Below the pieces are notes generated by a model that saw only the letters and a program-made list of their open reading frames with translations, was not told where the DNA came from and ran no database searches. The position numbers and the translations under genes were made by a program. A DNA stretch of 14,078 nucleotides, taken from positions 1 through 14,078 of the forward strand of contig JACQFK010000118.1 of NCBI GenBank assembly GCA_016200125.1, given 5' to 3'. This document shows, piece after piece, positions 1 through 6,188 of the stretch. The stretch is from Planctomycetota bacterium (GTDB lineage Bacteria > Planctomycetota > MHYJ01 > JACPRB01). Each line of letters opens with the position of its first letter. Position 1 is the first letter of the stretch.

Positions 1-716
1 CCCTCGAGGCCCGCGTCGTTCACGGGCGTGTTGTGGCAGTTCAGGTTCTCGAGCTTCCGGAGTTCCTGCAGGTCCTTCATCGCGGTCCCCGTGATCTTGG
101 TCGAGGCGAGGCCCAGCACTTTCAACCGGGTGAGCCCCGCGAGCGCCGTCAGCGGCTCGTCGGTGACCGGACACAAGGTGAGATTGAGCGACTCCAGCGT
201 CGCCAGGGTCCCGACCGTGCGGAGTCCGGCGCCCTTGACGTCCGTGTTTTCGAGGTTGAGCGTGCGCAGGTCGGGGAGCCCGGCGAGCCGGCCCGTCCAG
301 TCGTCGGAGATCCGGGTGTTGAGCTTGTAGTCCTTGGCATGCGCGTTCACGCCCGCGGAGAGGCTGACGCCCACCACGCGGTCGAAGAGGGCCATCGGCG
401 GATCGCCGGCCGCCTCGCGCATCCAGGCGGGACCGCCGGGCTCGAAGGTCGCCTTGCCCCCGAGCTCGGTCAGCTCCTTCGCGAGGACGGTCGACCTCTG
501 ATGAAACCGGGCCGCGGCGACGATCTCATCCAGGGCGTCGAGCGTCTTCTTGCGGAGCGCCGGGTCGTCGATCGTCCGGGCGGCCGCTTCCAGGCGGGGC
601 CGGAGATCTTCGGCCGTGCTTCCGGCCGCGACGTCCAGCACCTCCTTCAGCGTCGCGTCCTTCATCCCCGCGCAGGAGACGAGGAGGAGGAACGAAACGA
701 GCGCGAGTCTGTTCAT
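1..716 (-). CDS. Leucine-rich-repeat lipoprotein, C-terminus beyond left edge
   Basis: The reading frame opens at an ATG (716-714) and stays open to the left edge, giving about 238 visible residues. The N-terminus is a lipoprotein signal: MNRLALVSF, a run of leucines, then the lipobox L-V-S-C with the lipidated cysteine at residue 15. An alpha-helical, charged stretch follows (about 20-95). From about residue 140 there are leucine-rich repeats of about 24 residues with the pattern L..L..L.L....V/I.....L, e.g. LPDLRTLNLENTDV, LATLESLNLTLCPVTD, LTRLKVLGLASTKI and LRKLENLNCHNTPVND. These resemble the ribonuclease-inhibitor-like LRRs common in planctomycete surface proteins. The likely place is the periplasm or outer membrane, with a protein-binding role; no enzymatic motif is visible. 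The gene diverges from the hydrolase at 784, and a TATTAT hexamer sits 6 nt upstream of the ATG. The LRR assignment is firm; the partner is unknown. Confidence 0.85.
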   Translation of the reverse strand, partial: MNRLALVSFLLLVSCAGMKDATLKEVLDVAAGSTAEDLRPRLEAAARTIDDPALRKKTLDALDEIVAAARFHQRSTVLAKELTELGGKATFEPGGPAWMREAAGDPPMALFDRVVGVSLSAGVNAHAKDYKLNTRISDDWTGRLAGLPDLRTLNLENTDVKGAGLRTVGTLATLESLNLTLCPVTDEPLTALAGLTRLKVLGLASTKITGTAMKDLQELRKLENLNCHNTPVNDAGLE

Positions 717-783
717 GCAGTCATAATAGCGGCCGGCGGGATTTGCTTACGCGGGATTCCGGGGCGGCGGGTATAGTCATCCC
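717..783. promoter_or_regulatory. Divergent intergenic region with two leaderless-type -10 hexamers
   Basis: This 67-bp gap separates the divergent LRR and hydrolase genes. On the minus strand TATTAT (728-723) is followed by 6 nt and then the LRR gene's ATG. On the plus strand TATAGT (772-777) is followed by 6 nt and then the hydrolase ATG. Both hexamers therefore sit where a -10 element would put the transcription start on the A of the start codon. Neither has a convincing -35 hexamer at 16-18 nt (CGTAAG and ACGCGG lie there), and neither gene has a clear Shine-Dalgarno sequence. Both promoters are inferred from sequence only. Confidence 0.5.
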
Positions 784-1626
784 ATGAAGACGGTTTTGAT
801 GGGCATGGTGATCCTGATGCAGCAGGACGTCGAGGTGATCCGGGACGTCGAGTTCGGGACGGGCGGAGGCCGCGCGCTCAAGCTGCACCTGCTCCGGCCC
901 AGGACGATGCCGAAGGAGCCGCTCCCCGTCGTGGTCTACGTCTACGGCGGCGGATGGAAGGCGGGGAACCGCAACGCGGGCATCGCCCCCCTCACGCGGC
1001 TCGTGGAGAAGGGCTACATAGGCGCCTCCCTCGAATACCGGCTCAGCCAGGAGGCGAGGTTTCCCGCGCAGATCGAGGATTGCAAGTGCGCGATCCGCTT
1101 CCTCCGGGCCAAGGCGAAGGAGTACGGCATCGACCCGGAGCGGATCGGCGTCTGGGGCCCCTCGGCCGGCGGCCACCTCGCCGCGCTCCTGGGGACCTCG
1201 GGCGACGTGAAGGAACTCGAGGGAAGCGGGGGCTGGCAGGACCAGTCGAGCCGCGTCCAGGCCGTCGTCGACTGGTTCGGCCCCACGGATTTCCTGCAGA
1301 TGGGCAGGAACAAGATCGATCACGACGCCCCCGGGTCTCCGGAGTCCTCGCTCATCGGCGGCCCGATCCAGGAGAACAAGGAGAAGACGGCGAAGGCGAA
1401 TCCGATCTCGTACGTGACCAAGGACGACCCGCCCTTCCTGATCATGCACGGCGACAAGGACGATCTCGTCCCCCTGGGCCAGAGCGAGCTCCTGCACGCC
1501 GCGCTGGGGAAGGCGGGCGTGGAGTCGACCCTCCACGTGGTGAAGGGCGCCGGCCACGGCTTCGGCGGCCCGGAGCTCTACCGCATGATCGAGGAGTTCT
1601 TCGACAAGCACCTCAGGAAGAAGTGA
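784..1626 (+). CDS. Alpha/beta-hydrolase, esterase/lipase-like (BD-FAE / HSL-type)
   Basis: This is a 280-residue serine hydrolase of the alpha/beta fold. The nucleophile elbow is GVWGPSAGGHLAALLG with Ser127 in G-P-S-A-G. The acid is probably Asp226 in HGDKDDLVP, and the catalytic His is His258 in GAGHGF, so the triad is complete. The oxyanion-hole motif, usually HGGGW, reads YGGGW (residues 54-58). The family cleaves carboxyl esters such as acetylated sugars or short acyl esters; the substrate cannot be read from sequence. The N-terminus MKTVLMGMVILMQQ is a short hydrophobic stretch that may be a signal peptide and resembles those of two other proteins here, so export is possible but unsure. 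I chose the first ATG because the TATAGT hexamer lies just upstream; ATGs at codons 7, 9 and 13 are alternatives. Confidence 0.88.
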   Translation: MKTVLMGMVILMQQDVEVIRDVEFGTGGGRALKLHLLRPRTMPKEPLPVVVYVYGGGWKAGNRNAGIAPLTRLVEKGYIGASLEYRLSQEARFPAQIEDCKCAIRFLRAKAKEYGIDPERIGVWGPSAGGHLAALLGTSGDVKELEGSGGWQDQSSRVQAVVDWFGPTDFLQMGRNKIDHDAPGSPESSLIGGPIQENKEKTAKANPISYVTKDDPPFLIMHGDKDDLVPLGQSELLHAALGKAGVESTLHVVKGAGHGFGGPELYRMIEEFFDKHLRKK

Positions 1627-1639
1627 CCGCAGCCGGGGT

Positions 1640-1684
1640 TAGATTGCGGGCGGCTCCGGGTACCAACGAGTCAGGGAGGCTCCC
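1640..1684 (+). promoter_or_regulatory. Leader with -10-like hexamer and strong RBS for the GTG-start gene
   Basis: The 58-bp gap after the hydrolase contains TAGATT (1640-1645) as a weak -10 candidate and a strong Shine-Dalgarno sequence, AGGGAGG (1673-1679), 5 nt before the GTG at 1685. The ribosome site decides the GTG start. The SD lies in a palindrome, GGGAG-G-CTCCC (1674-1684), that ends right before the start codon. No -35 match is visible, so the hydrolase promoter may also read through. Confidence 0.4.
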
Positions 1685-3445
1685 GTGAAACGACTCTGCG
1701 TCCTTCTGTTCGCGGCCGGCGCGCCGGCCGTCCTCGCCCACGAGCACGCCCCGCGCGTGCTCTCGCCCCACAACGCCGACGCCTACAGCATGAAGACCTT
1801 CGCCGAGTACCCGCGCTGGCGCGACCTGAAGGGCGACGCGAAGGTCTACGAGGTCTACAAGTACCTGGCGGACCGGCGGACGGGCATCTTCCCGATGGGC
1901 GCCGGCGCCTGGGAGGGCAAGGACCCGGTCTACGACTTCGGCTGGATCCGCGACCCCGTCAAGATGATCAACGTCTACAGCGCGGGCTACTGCGACATGC
2001 TGGGGCCGACGATGGCGGGCGTCATGAAGGACATGGGCATCGGCCCCTCGAGGACCCTCAACCTGCCCGGCTGGGGCCACGTGGTCGCGGAGGTGTTCTA
2101 CGACGGCAAGTGGCACTACCTCGACCTCGACGTCCGCGCCGCCTTCCGCCGCAAGGACGGGACACTCGCGTCGATGGAGGAGGCCAAGAAGGAGCCCGCG
2201 CTCTGGAAGGGGCCCAACAGCCCGCTCTTCTTCCCGCTCGACAACCTGGAGAATACGCGCAAGGTCTACGCCGAGACCGCGGTCCAGGTCCGCCACGGCG
2301 TCAACATGGGCGGCCACACGATGGACTACGTCCTGCGCCGCGGCGAGACGCTGACCCGCTGGTGGAACCCCCAGGAGGACCGCTGGAACCACGCCGAGGC
2401 CTACAACAAGAAGCCTTTTCCGCGCGAGCTGATCGAGAAGGAGCCGCGAGGGCCCAAGTGCAAGCATCCCAGCTTCACGATCCACACCCACGGAAACGGC
2501 CGCTTCGTCTATGCGCCGGACCTGACGGACAAGTCCGCCGACTTCGCCGACGGCGCTTATGAGGCGAGGAACGTGAAGCCGGGGCCCTCGGGGCTCGTCC
2601 CGGAGAAGCCCGGCGAGAGCTTTGCGATCTTCGAAGTGCGCTCGCCCTACGTGATCGTCCCGCGCGTCGGCGACCTCGACAGCACGGCCGACGACCGTGA
2701 GGCCTCCGTCGTCAAGCTCGACGCCGCCGACGTCGCGGCCTCGGTCTCGCTCGACAACGGCCTCAGCTGGGCGCCGGCGCCGTTGCCGGACCTCACGCCC
2801 TTCGTGAGCGGCCGCTACCAGTACCTGCTCAAGATCGCGCTGACCGGGCCGGCGTCGGTCGTCCGGTCGATGGTGATGACCACCTGGGTGCAGGTTCAGC
2901 CGGCGTCGCTCCCCTCTCTCCGCAAGGGAAAGAACGAGATGCGCTACGTGACGGGCGACCACTACGGCCTGAACGGACATGTCGTCGAGCTCCGGACCAA
3001 CGGAAGCGACCGCGCGGACTTCCTGAAGTACCTGCAGGAGCCGCCGGCGGACTTCGATCCGGCGCGCACGACGAGCCGCGCCCGCGGCCCCTTCGTGGTG
3101 AACGAGCCCCGCGACTTCAAGGAGTTCTACCGGGCCGAGGTCCCCGCGGGCCAGAACCACTGGCACTACAACGCCGACGTCGAGGTGAAGCTCGAGGCGC
3201 CCGCGAAGACCGTTTTTCTGAAATACGTGGGCGATCCCGGGGTGAACAACCTGCGGATCTTCGCCCACGGCGTCGAGGAGGCGCCGCCCGCGGCTTCGCC
3301 GGTCCGGATCACGCACGCCTGGAAGGAGAAGGGCCTGCTGAAGACGAAGACCGTCGTGCTCGAGAAGCCGGGACCCTACGAGATCACGACCGAGGACGAT
3401 CCGGCCGACGAATCCGTCGAGATCTCGGTCGGCAGCGTAAAGTAG
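1685..3445 (+). CDS. Secreted transglutaminase-like (papain-fold) protein with C-terminal beta-rich region
   Basis: This protein has 586 residues and a GTG start. A signal peptide covers residues 1-18 (MKR, hydrophobic core, cleavage near AVLA-HEH), so it is exported. Residues about 50-150 resemble the transglutaminase-like core: Cys103 in SAGYCDMLG at a helix start, His132 in GWGHVVAEVFYDGKW, and Asp147 in WHYLDLD. Together these give the expected Cys-His-Asp order and spacing. Members act as proteases, peptide cyclases or amidases rather than true crosslinkers, so the reaction is open. From about residue 290 the protein is rich in predicted beta-strand and lacks a motif I recognise; it includes SLDNGLSWAPAPLPDL, like sialidase or BNR-type strands, and probably forms one or two beta-sandwich domains. 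The next gene starts 5 nt after its stop, so the two are probably co-transcribed. The fold call rests on the triad pattern and needs a profile search. Confidence 0.7.
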   Translation: MKRLCVLLFAAGAPAVLAHEHAPRVLSPHNADAYSMKTFAEYPRWRDLKGDAKVYEVYKYLADRRTGIFPMGAGAWEGKDPVYDFGWIRDPVKMINVYSAGYCDMLGPTMAGVMKDMGIGPSRTLNLPGWGHVVAEVFYDGKWHYLDLDVRAAFRRKDGTLASMEEAKKEPALWKGPNSPLFFPLDNLENTRKVYAETAVQVRHGVNMGGHTMDYVLRRGETLTRWWNPQEDRWNHAEAYNKKPFPRELIEKEPRGPKCKHPSFTIHTHGNGRFVYAPDLTDKSADFADGAYEARNVKPGPSGLVPEKPGESFAIFEVRSPYVIVPRVGDLDSTADDREASVVKLDAADVAASVSLDNGLSWAPAPLPDLTPFVSGRYQYLLKIALTGPASVVRSMVMTTWVQVQPASLPSLRKGKNEMRYVTGDHYGLNGHVVELRTNGSDRADFLKYLQEPPADFDPARTTSRARGPFVVNEPRDFKEFYRAEVPAGQNHWHYNADVEVKLEAPAKTVFLKYVGDPGVNNLRIFAHGVEEAPPAASPVRITHAWKEKGLLKTKTVVLEKPGPYEITTEDDPADESVEISVGSVK

Positions 3446-3450
3446 GCAGG

Positions 3451-4200
3451 ATGAGACGTCGCGCAGGAACCGTCGCCACGGCGCTGCTCTTCTCGACGCT
3501 GCTCGCGCTGGGGGCGGGGTCGGTCCTGCTCGTGTCGGCGACGAGACCCTGCCCGGACTGCGGCGGGGCCGACCTCGGCCGGAAGACCTTCGTCCGCAAG
3601 GGGGGCTACTGCCGGACGCAGGTGGCCCCGATCCTATGCCCGAGATGCGGCGACGGCGGCAAGGTGCCCGCGCTCCAGGCAATCCGAGGATCGGACTTGA
3701 GCCCCGAGATCGCCGCGCTGATCCGCGCCGAGAAGGATCCCTACACCCGCGGCATCATCGGCCTGATCGACGCCGCGGTCCTCCGGGACGGCCTGGACCC
3801 GAAGTCGGTCTGCGGCTGGTCCTCACCCCCCACGCTGCCCCAGGGCTGGGCGCGCTTCGTCAAGTCGGAAGGGAAGGACTTCGTGGTCGCGATCTTCTAT
3901 CCGGACAGCGTTCCCAACAAGCCCCGGGCGGGGGCGATCCTCTTCGATCTCCGGGGCCGGGTGCTCGATGTCCTCTCCGTCGAATGCGATCCGGAGCAGT
4001 CCTACACCTACATCCGTTTTCCGGAGACGCCCGAGGCCGGCGGCCCGGCGGCGACCCTGTCGGTCTCGTGCCTGGACATGAACGGATTCGCCCGGTATCT
4101 GACGAGACAGGGCGGACAGGCGTCGCCCTCGATCACGGTCCGGAACCGCAGCACCCAGATGAGGATCTGCATCGCGGGCGGCCGGCTCGCGCTGCGTTAG
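3451..4200 (+). CDS. Membrane-anchored protein with cysteine-rich (zinc-ribbon-like) segment
   Basis: I do not recognise this 249-residue protein. Residues 1-5 are basic (MRRRAG) and 8-30 form a hydrophobic helix, a signal anchor or an uncleaved signal. Directly after it is a cysteine cluster: C34-x2-C37 (CPDCGG), C54, then C63-x2-C66 (CPRCGDGG). The pattern recalls DnaJ-type or ribbon zinc sites, but it would lie outside the cytoplasmic membrane. The rest (about 80-249) is probably globular, with a beta-rich part containing VVAIFYPDSV and AGAILFDLRGRVLDVLSV. Further cysteines at about 122, 179 and 208 could form disulfides. ATG 3451 follows GGCAGG directly, and the gene sits 5 nt after the transglutaminase-like gene, so it is probably translated from the same message. 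Its stop overlaps the stop of the convergent receiver-STAS gene by 4 nt. Confidence 0.75.
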   Translation: MRRRAGTVATALLFSTLLALGAGSVLLVSATRPCPDCGGADLGRKTFVRKGGYCRTQVAPILCPRCGDGGKVPALQAIRGSDLSPEIAALIRAEKDPYTRGIIGLIDAAVLRDGLDPKSVCGWSSPPTLPQGWARFVKSEGKDFVVAIFYPDSVPNKPRAGAILFDLRGRVLDVLSVECDPEQSYTYIRFPETPEAGGPAATLSVSCLDMNGFARYLTRQGGQASPSITVRNRSTQMRICIAGGRLALR

Positions 4201-4988
4201 GTCCCGGCGAGCTGGGTGAGCGCCGACTCCTCGGTTTCCGCGCTCCGCAGGATCTTGGAAATCCCGAGCATCGCGAAGAGCTTGCGCAGGTCGGGAGGGG
4301 TGGAGACGAACACGAGGTCGCCGCCCGCCTTCATCGCCTCGTCGCGCGCCGACAGGAAGCAGCCGATCCCCGCCGAGAAGACCGTCGTCGTTTCCTTCAG
4401 ATTGACGACGATGCGGTGGAGCTTCCGGCCGAAGAGGTCGTTGAAGCCGGCTTCGAGGTGGCCAAGGCTGGACATGCCGATTGAGCCGACGACCTTGAGC
4501 TCGCCCACGCCGGGCGAAATCTCGCGGGTCGCGATCTCGAAAGCCTTCTTCTTCACGGCGCCCGCCCGGTCGGGCGCGGGCAGGGCCTCCGGCGCTTTCG
4601 GCGCCGGCGCCTCGCCCGCGGCCAGCCAGAGCTTCACCGAGGCGACGAGGTTGGACGCCTCGAAGGGCTTCTGGATGATGTCGACGGCCCCGCACTCGGA
4701 CATTTTCTGGACGAGCTGGTCGTGCGGGAGCGCCGAGACGAGGATCAAGGGCACGTCGTTGAATTCGGCGTTGTCCTTGAGGCAGGACATGGCGGTTGCG
4801 CCGTCCTGGTCCGGAAGCTCGACGTCCGCGAGGATCAGGTCCGGGGTCAGCTGGCGCGCGAGCCGCACGCCTTCCATCGCGCTCTGGGCCGACCGCGCGG
4901 CGAAGCCCGCCGCCTCGAGGGCCCGGACGATGGTGTCGAGGACGCGCGGATTGGCCTCGATGACGAGGATCGCCGGTTTGTCGCTCAT
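4197..4988 (-). CDS. Response-regulator receiver fused to a STAS (anti-anti-sigma-like) domain
   Basis: The 263-residue protein has two domains. Residues 5-122 are a CheY-like receiver with phospho-acceptor Asp55 (LILADVELPDQDG), the conserved Ser85 (LVSA) and Lys107 (QKPF). The acidic pocket normally has two adjacent acids after the first strand; here it reads I-E-A-N (10-13), so one acid is Glu11 and the second is replaced by Ala12. An Ala/Pro-rich linker (124-145) leads to a STAS domain (about 148-260). Its FSAGIG at 204-209 aligns with the DSSGLG phosphorylation site of SpoIIAA-type proteins and keeps Ser205 at the phosphorylated position. Such proteins usually pass a phosphorylation signal to a partner-switching pathway. 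No anti-sigma kinase or PP2C phosphatase is nearby; the only kinase here is at 7289. The start is supported by GGAG 8 nt upstream and a promoter candidate at 5024-5053. Confidence 0.87.
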   Translation of the reverse strand: MSDKPAILVIEANPRVLDTIVRALEAAGFAARSAQSAMEGVRLARQLTPDLILADVELPDQDGATAMSCLKDNAEFNDVPLILVSALPHDQLVQKMSECGAVDIIQKPFEASNLVASVKLWLAAGEAPAPKAPEALPAPDRAGAVKKKAFEIATREISPGVGELKVVGSIGMSSLGHLEAGFNDLFGRKLHRIVVNLKETTTVFSAGIGCFLSARDEAMKAGGDLVFVSTPPDLRKLFAMLGISKILRSAETEESALTQLAGT

Positions 4989-5023
4989 GTCACCCGCTCC
5001 GGAAGAACCCGCCTCTTGGAAGG

Positions 5024-5053
5024 ATTCTACCCCATCGCGGGCCGGCCGGTCAC
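5024..5053 (-). promoter_or_regulatory. Candidate promoter of the receiver-STAS gene
   Basis: On the minus strand GTGACC (5053-5048) and TAGAAT (5029-5024) are separated by 18 nt, matching the sigma-70 consensus at 4 and 5 of 6 positions. Transcription would start near 5017 and give a leader of about 29 nt carrying GGAG (5000-4997). The -35 hexamer overlaps the stop codon of the thioredoxin-fold gene, so the receiver-STAS gene may be expressed separately from that gene as well as by read-through. Confidence 0.45.
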
Positions 5054-6162
5054 TTCTTCTTCACGTCCATGTAGCGGCCCAGCGCGGCGAGGATCGCCTT
5101 CTTGAGCTCCATGGGATTGATCTTGCCGACGGCCTTGTAGAGCACCTTGCCCTCGGCGTTGAACAGCACGGTGTAGGGGATCGTCGCGTCCCACTCCTTG
5201 TCGAAGGCCGCGAGGTGCTTGTAGCGGTCGGTGCCGGCGAGGATCAGGTTCCTCGCGGAGCACTGGAACTTCTTGAGCAGCTTCTCGACCTCCGCCTTCT
5301 CGTCCGGATAGTTCACCGCCACGGTCACCATCTCGAAGGCGCGGTGGCGGTACATGCGGTTGATTTCGACGAGGTCGGGCATCTCCTCGAGACAGGGGAG
5401 GCAGGTAGTGGACCAGAAGTTCACGAGGCGCAGCTTGCCGGCGTCGTTCTTCGGGAGGGCGGCGAGGCCCGCCTCGTCGACCGGGGCCACCGTGACCGGC
5501 TCGGCGGCCAGCTTCTCCATGAACTTCCTGACCGACTCCTCCTTGGAGGCCCACTTGGTCGAGCAGCCGAAGGCCGGCGTCGTCTTCACCTCGATCTCCC
5601 TGCCCGCCAGGAGCGCGTCGAGCGCGTTCCGGAGATCGTTCACCTTGACGTACTCGGGCCGCTCGCTGTCGTCGATGCGCCCCGCGTAGCGCAGCTTCCG
5701 CTCCCCGTCGAAGAGGAACACGTGGGGCGTGGCCTTGCAGCCGTAGGCGCGGGCGGTGTTCTGGGTCTCGCCGTCGTCGATGTAGGGGAAGTTGAACTCC
5801 TTCTCCTTCGCGCGGACCTTCATCTCGGCGAAGGAGTCTCCGAGCTCCGTGTAGCCCAGCTCGTCGAGCCGCAGGCCCTTGGCGCTGTTGGGCTGGATCG
5901 CGACCATCGCGACGCCCTTGGGCTTGTAGTCCGTGACGATCTTCTTGAGCCGCTCCTCGTAGGCCTGCGCCGTGGGGCAGTGGTTGCTCGTGAACACGAC
6001 GATGAGGTGCTTCGAAGAGGAGAAGTCGGCGAGGCTGTAGGTCTTGCCGTCGACGCCGGGGAGGCTGAAATCGGGCGCGGCGCCGCCGGGCGCGAGCGGC
6101 TTGAGCGCCTCGTCCTGGGTCGCGGCGAAGAGGAGCGCCAGGGACAGGAGAGTCGTTTTCAT
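5050..6162 (-). CDS. Exported double thioredoxin-fold protein (redoxin + TlpA-like)
   Basis: The 370-residue protein starts with a short signal peptide (MKTTLLSLALLFAATQ) and carries two thioredoxin folds. The first (about 28-190) is of the AhpC/TSA-redoxin type: DFSLPGVDGKTYSL, then a lone active-site-position cysteine, Cys62, in SNHCPTAQAYEERL, and a cis-proline loop at KATPHVFL. A GCSTKW segment (Cys200), often seen at the end of such redoxins, follows. The second fold (about 225-365) is TlpA/ResA-like, with a full CxxC in WSTTCLPCLEEMP (Cys254, Cys257) and cis-proline IPYTVL (Pro329). It probably acts outside the cytoplasmic membrane in thiol-disulfide exchange or peroxide removal; the exact substrate is unknown. 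ATG 6162 has GGAGG 7 nt upstream. The gene begins 26 bp after the Rieske stop, so the two may be co-transcribed. Confidence 0.88.
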   Translation of the reverse strand: MKTTLLSLALLFAATQDEALKPLAPGGAAPDFSLPGVDGKTYSLADFSSSKHLIVVFTSNHCPTAQAYEERLKKIVTDYKPKGVAMVAIQPNSAKGLRLDELGYTELGDSFAEMKVRAKEKEFNFPYIDDGETQNTARAYGCKATPHVFLFDGERKLRYAGRIDDSERPEYVKVNDLRNALDALLAGREIEVKTTPAFGCSTKWASKEESVRKFMEKLAAEPVTVAPVDEAGLAALPKNDAGKLRLVNFWSTTCLPCLEEMPDLVEINRMYRHRAFEMVTVAVNYPDEKAEVEKLLKKFQCSARNLILAGTDRYKHLAAFDKEWDATIPYTVLFNAEGKVLYKAVGKINPMELKKAILAALGRYMDVKKK

Positions 6163-6188
6163 CGGAGGGCCTCCATCTTAAGTACGCG

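Noticed and set aside
33..776. A 247-codon plus-strand frame at the left end
   Set aside because: It lies opposite the LRR lipoprotein, whose minus-strand frame has a lipobox and regular leucine repeats; the plus frame shows nothing recognisable.
1613..3682. A 689-codon open frame on the minus strand opposite the transglutaminase-like gene
   Set aside because: Low-complexity Arg/Val/Leu/Asp-rich translation with no family motifs, typical of an antisense shadow in GC-rich DNA; the plus-strand gene has a signal peptide, SD and recognisable motifs.
5042..5049. CCGGCCGG palindrome just after the redoxin stop as a terminator
   Set aside because: No stem of useful length with a loop and no T-run follows; it is an ordinary GC-rich palindrome.
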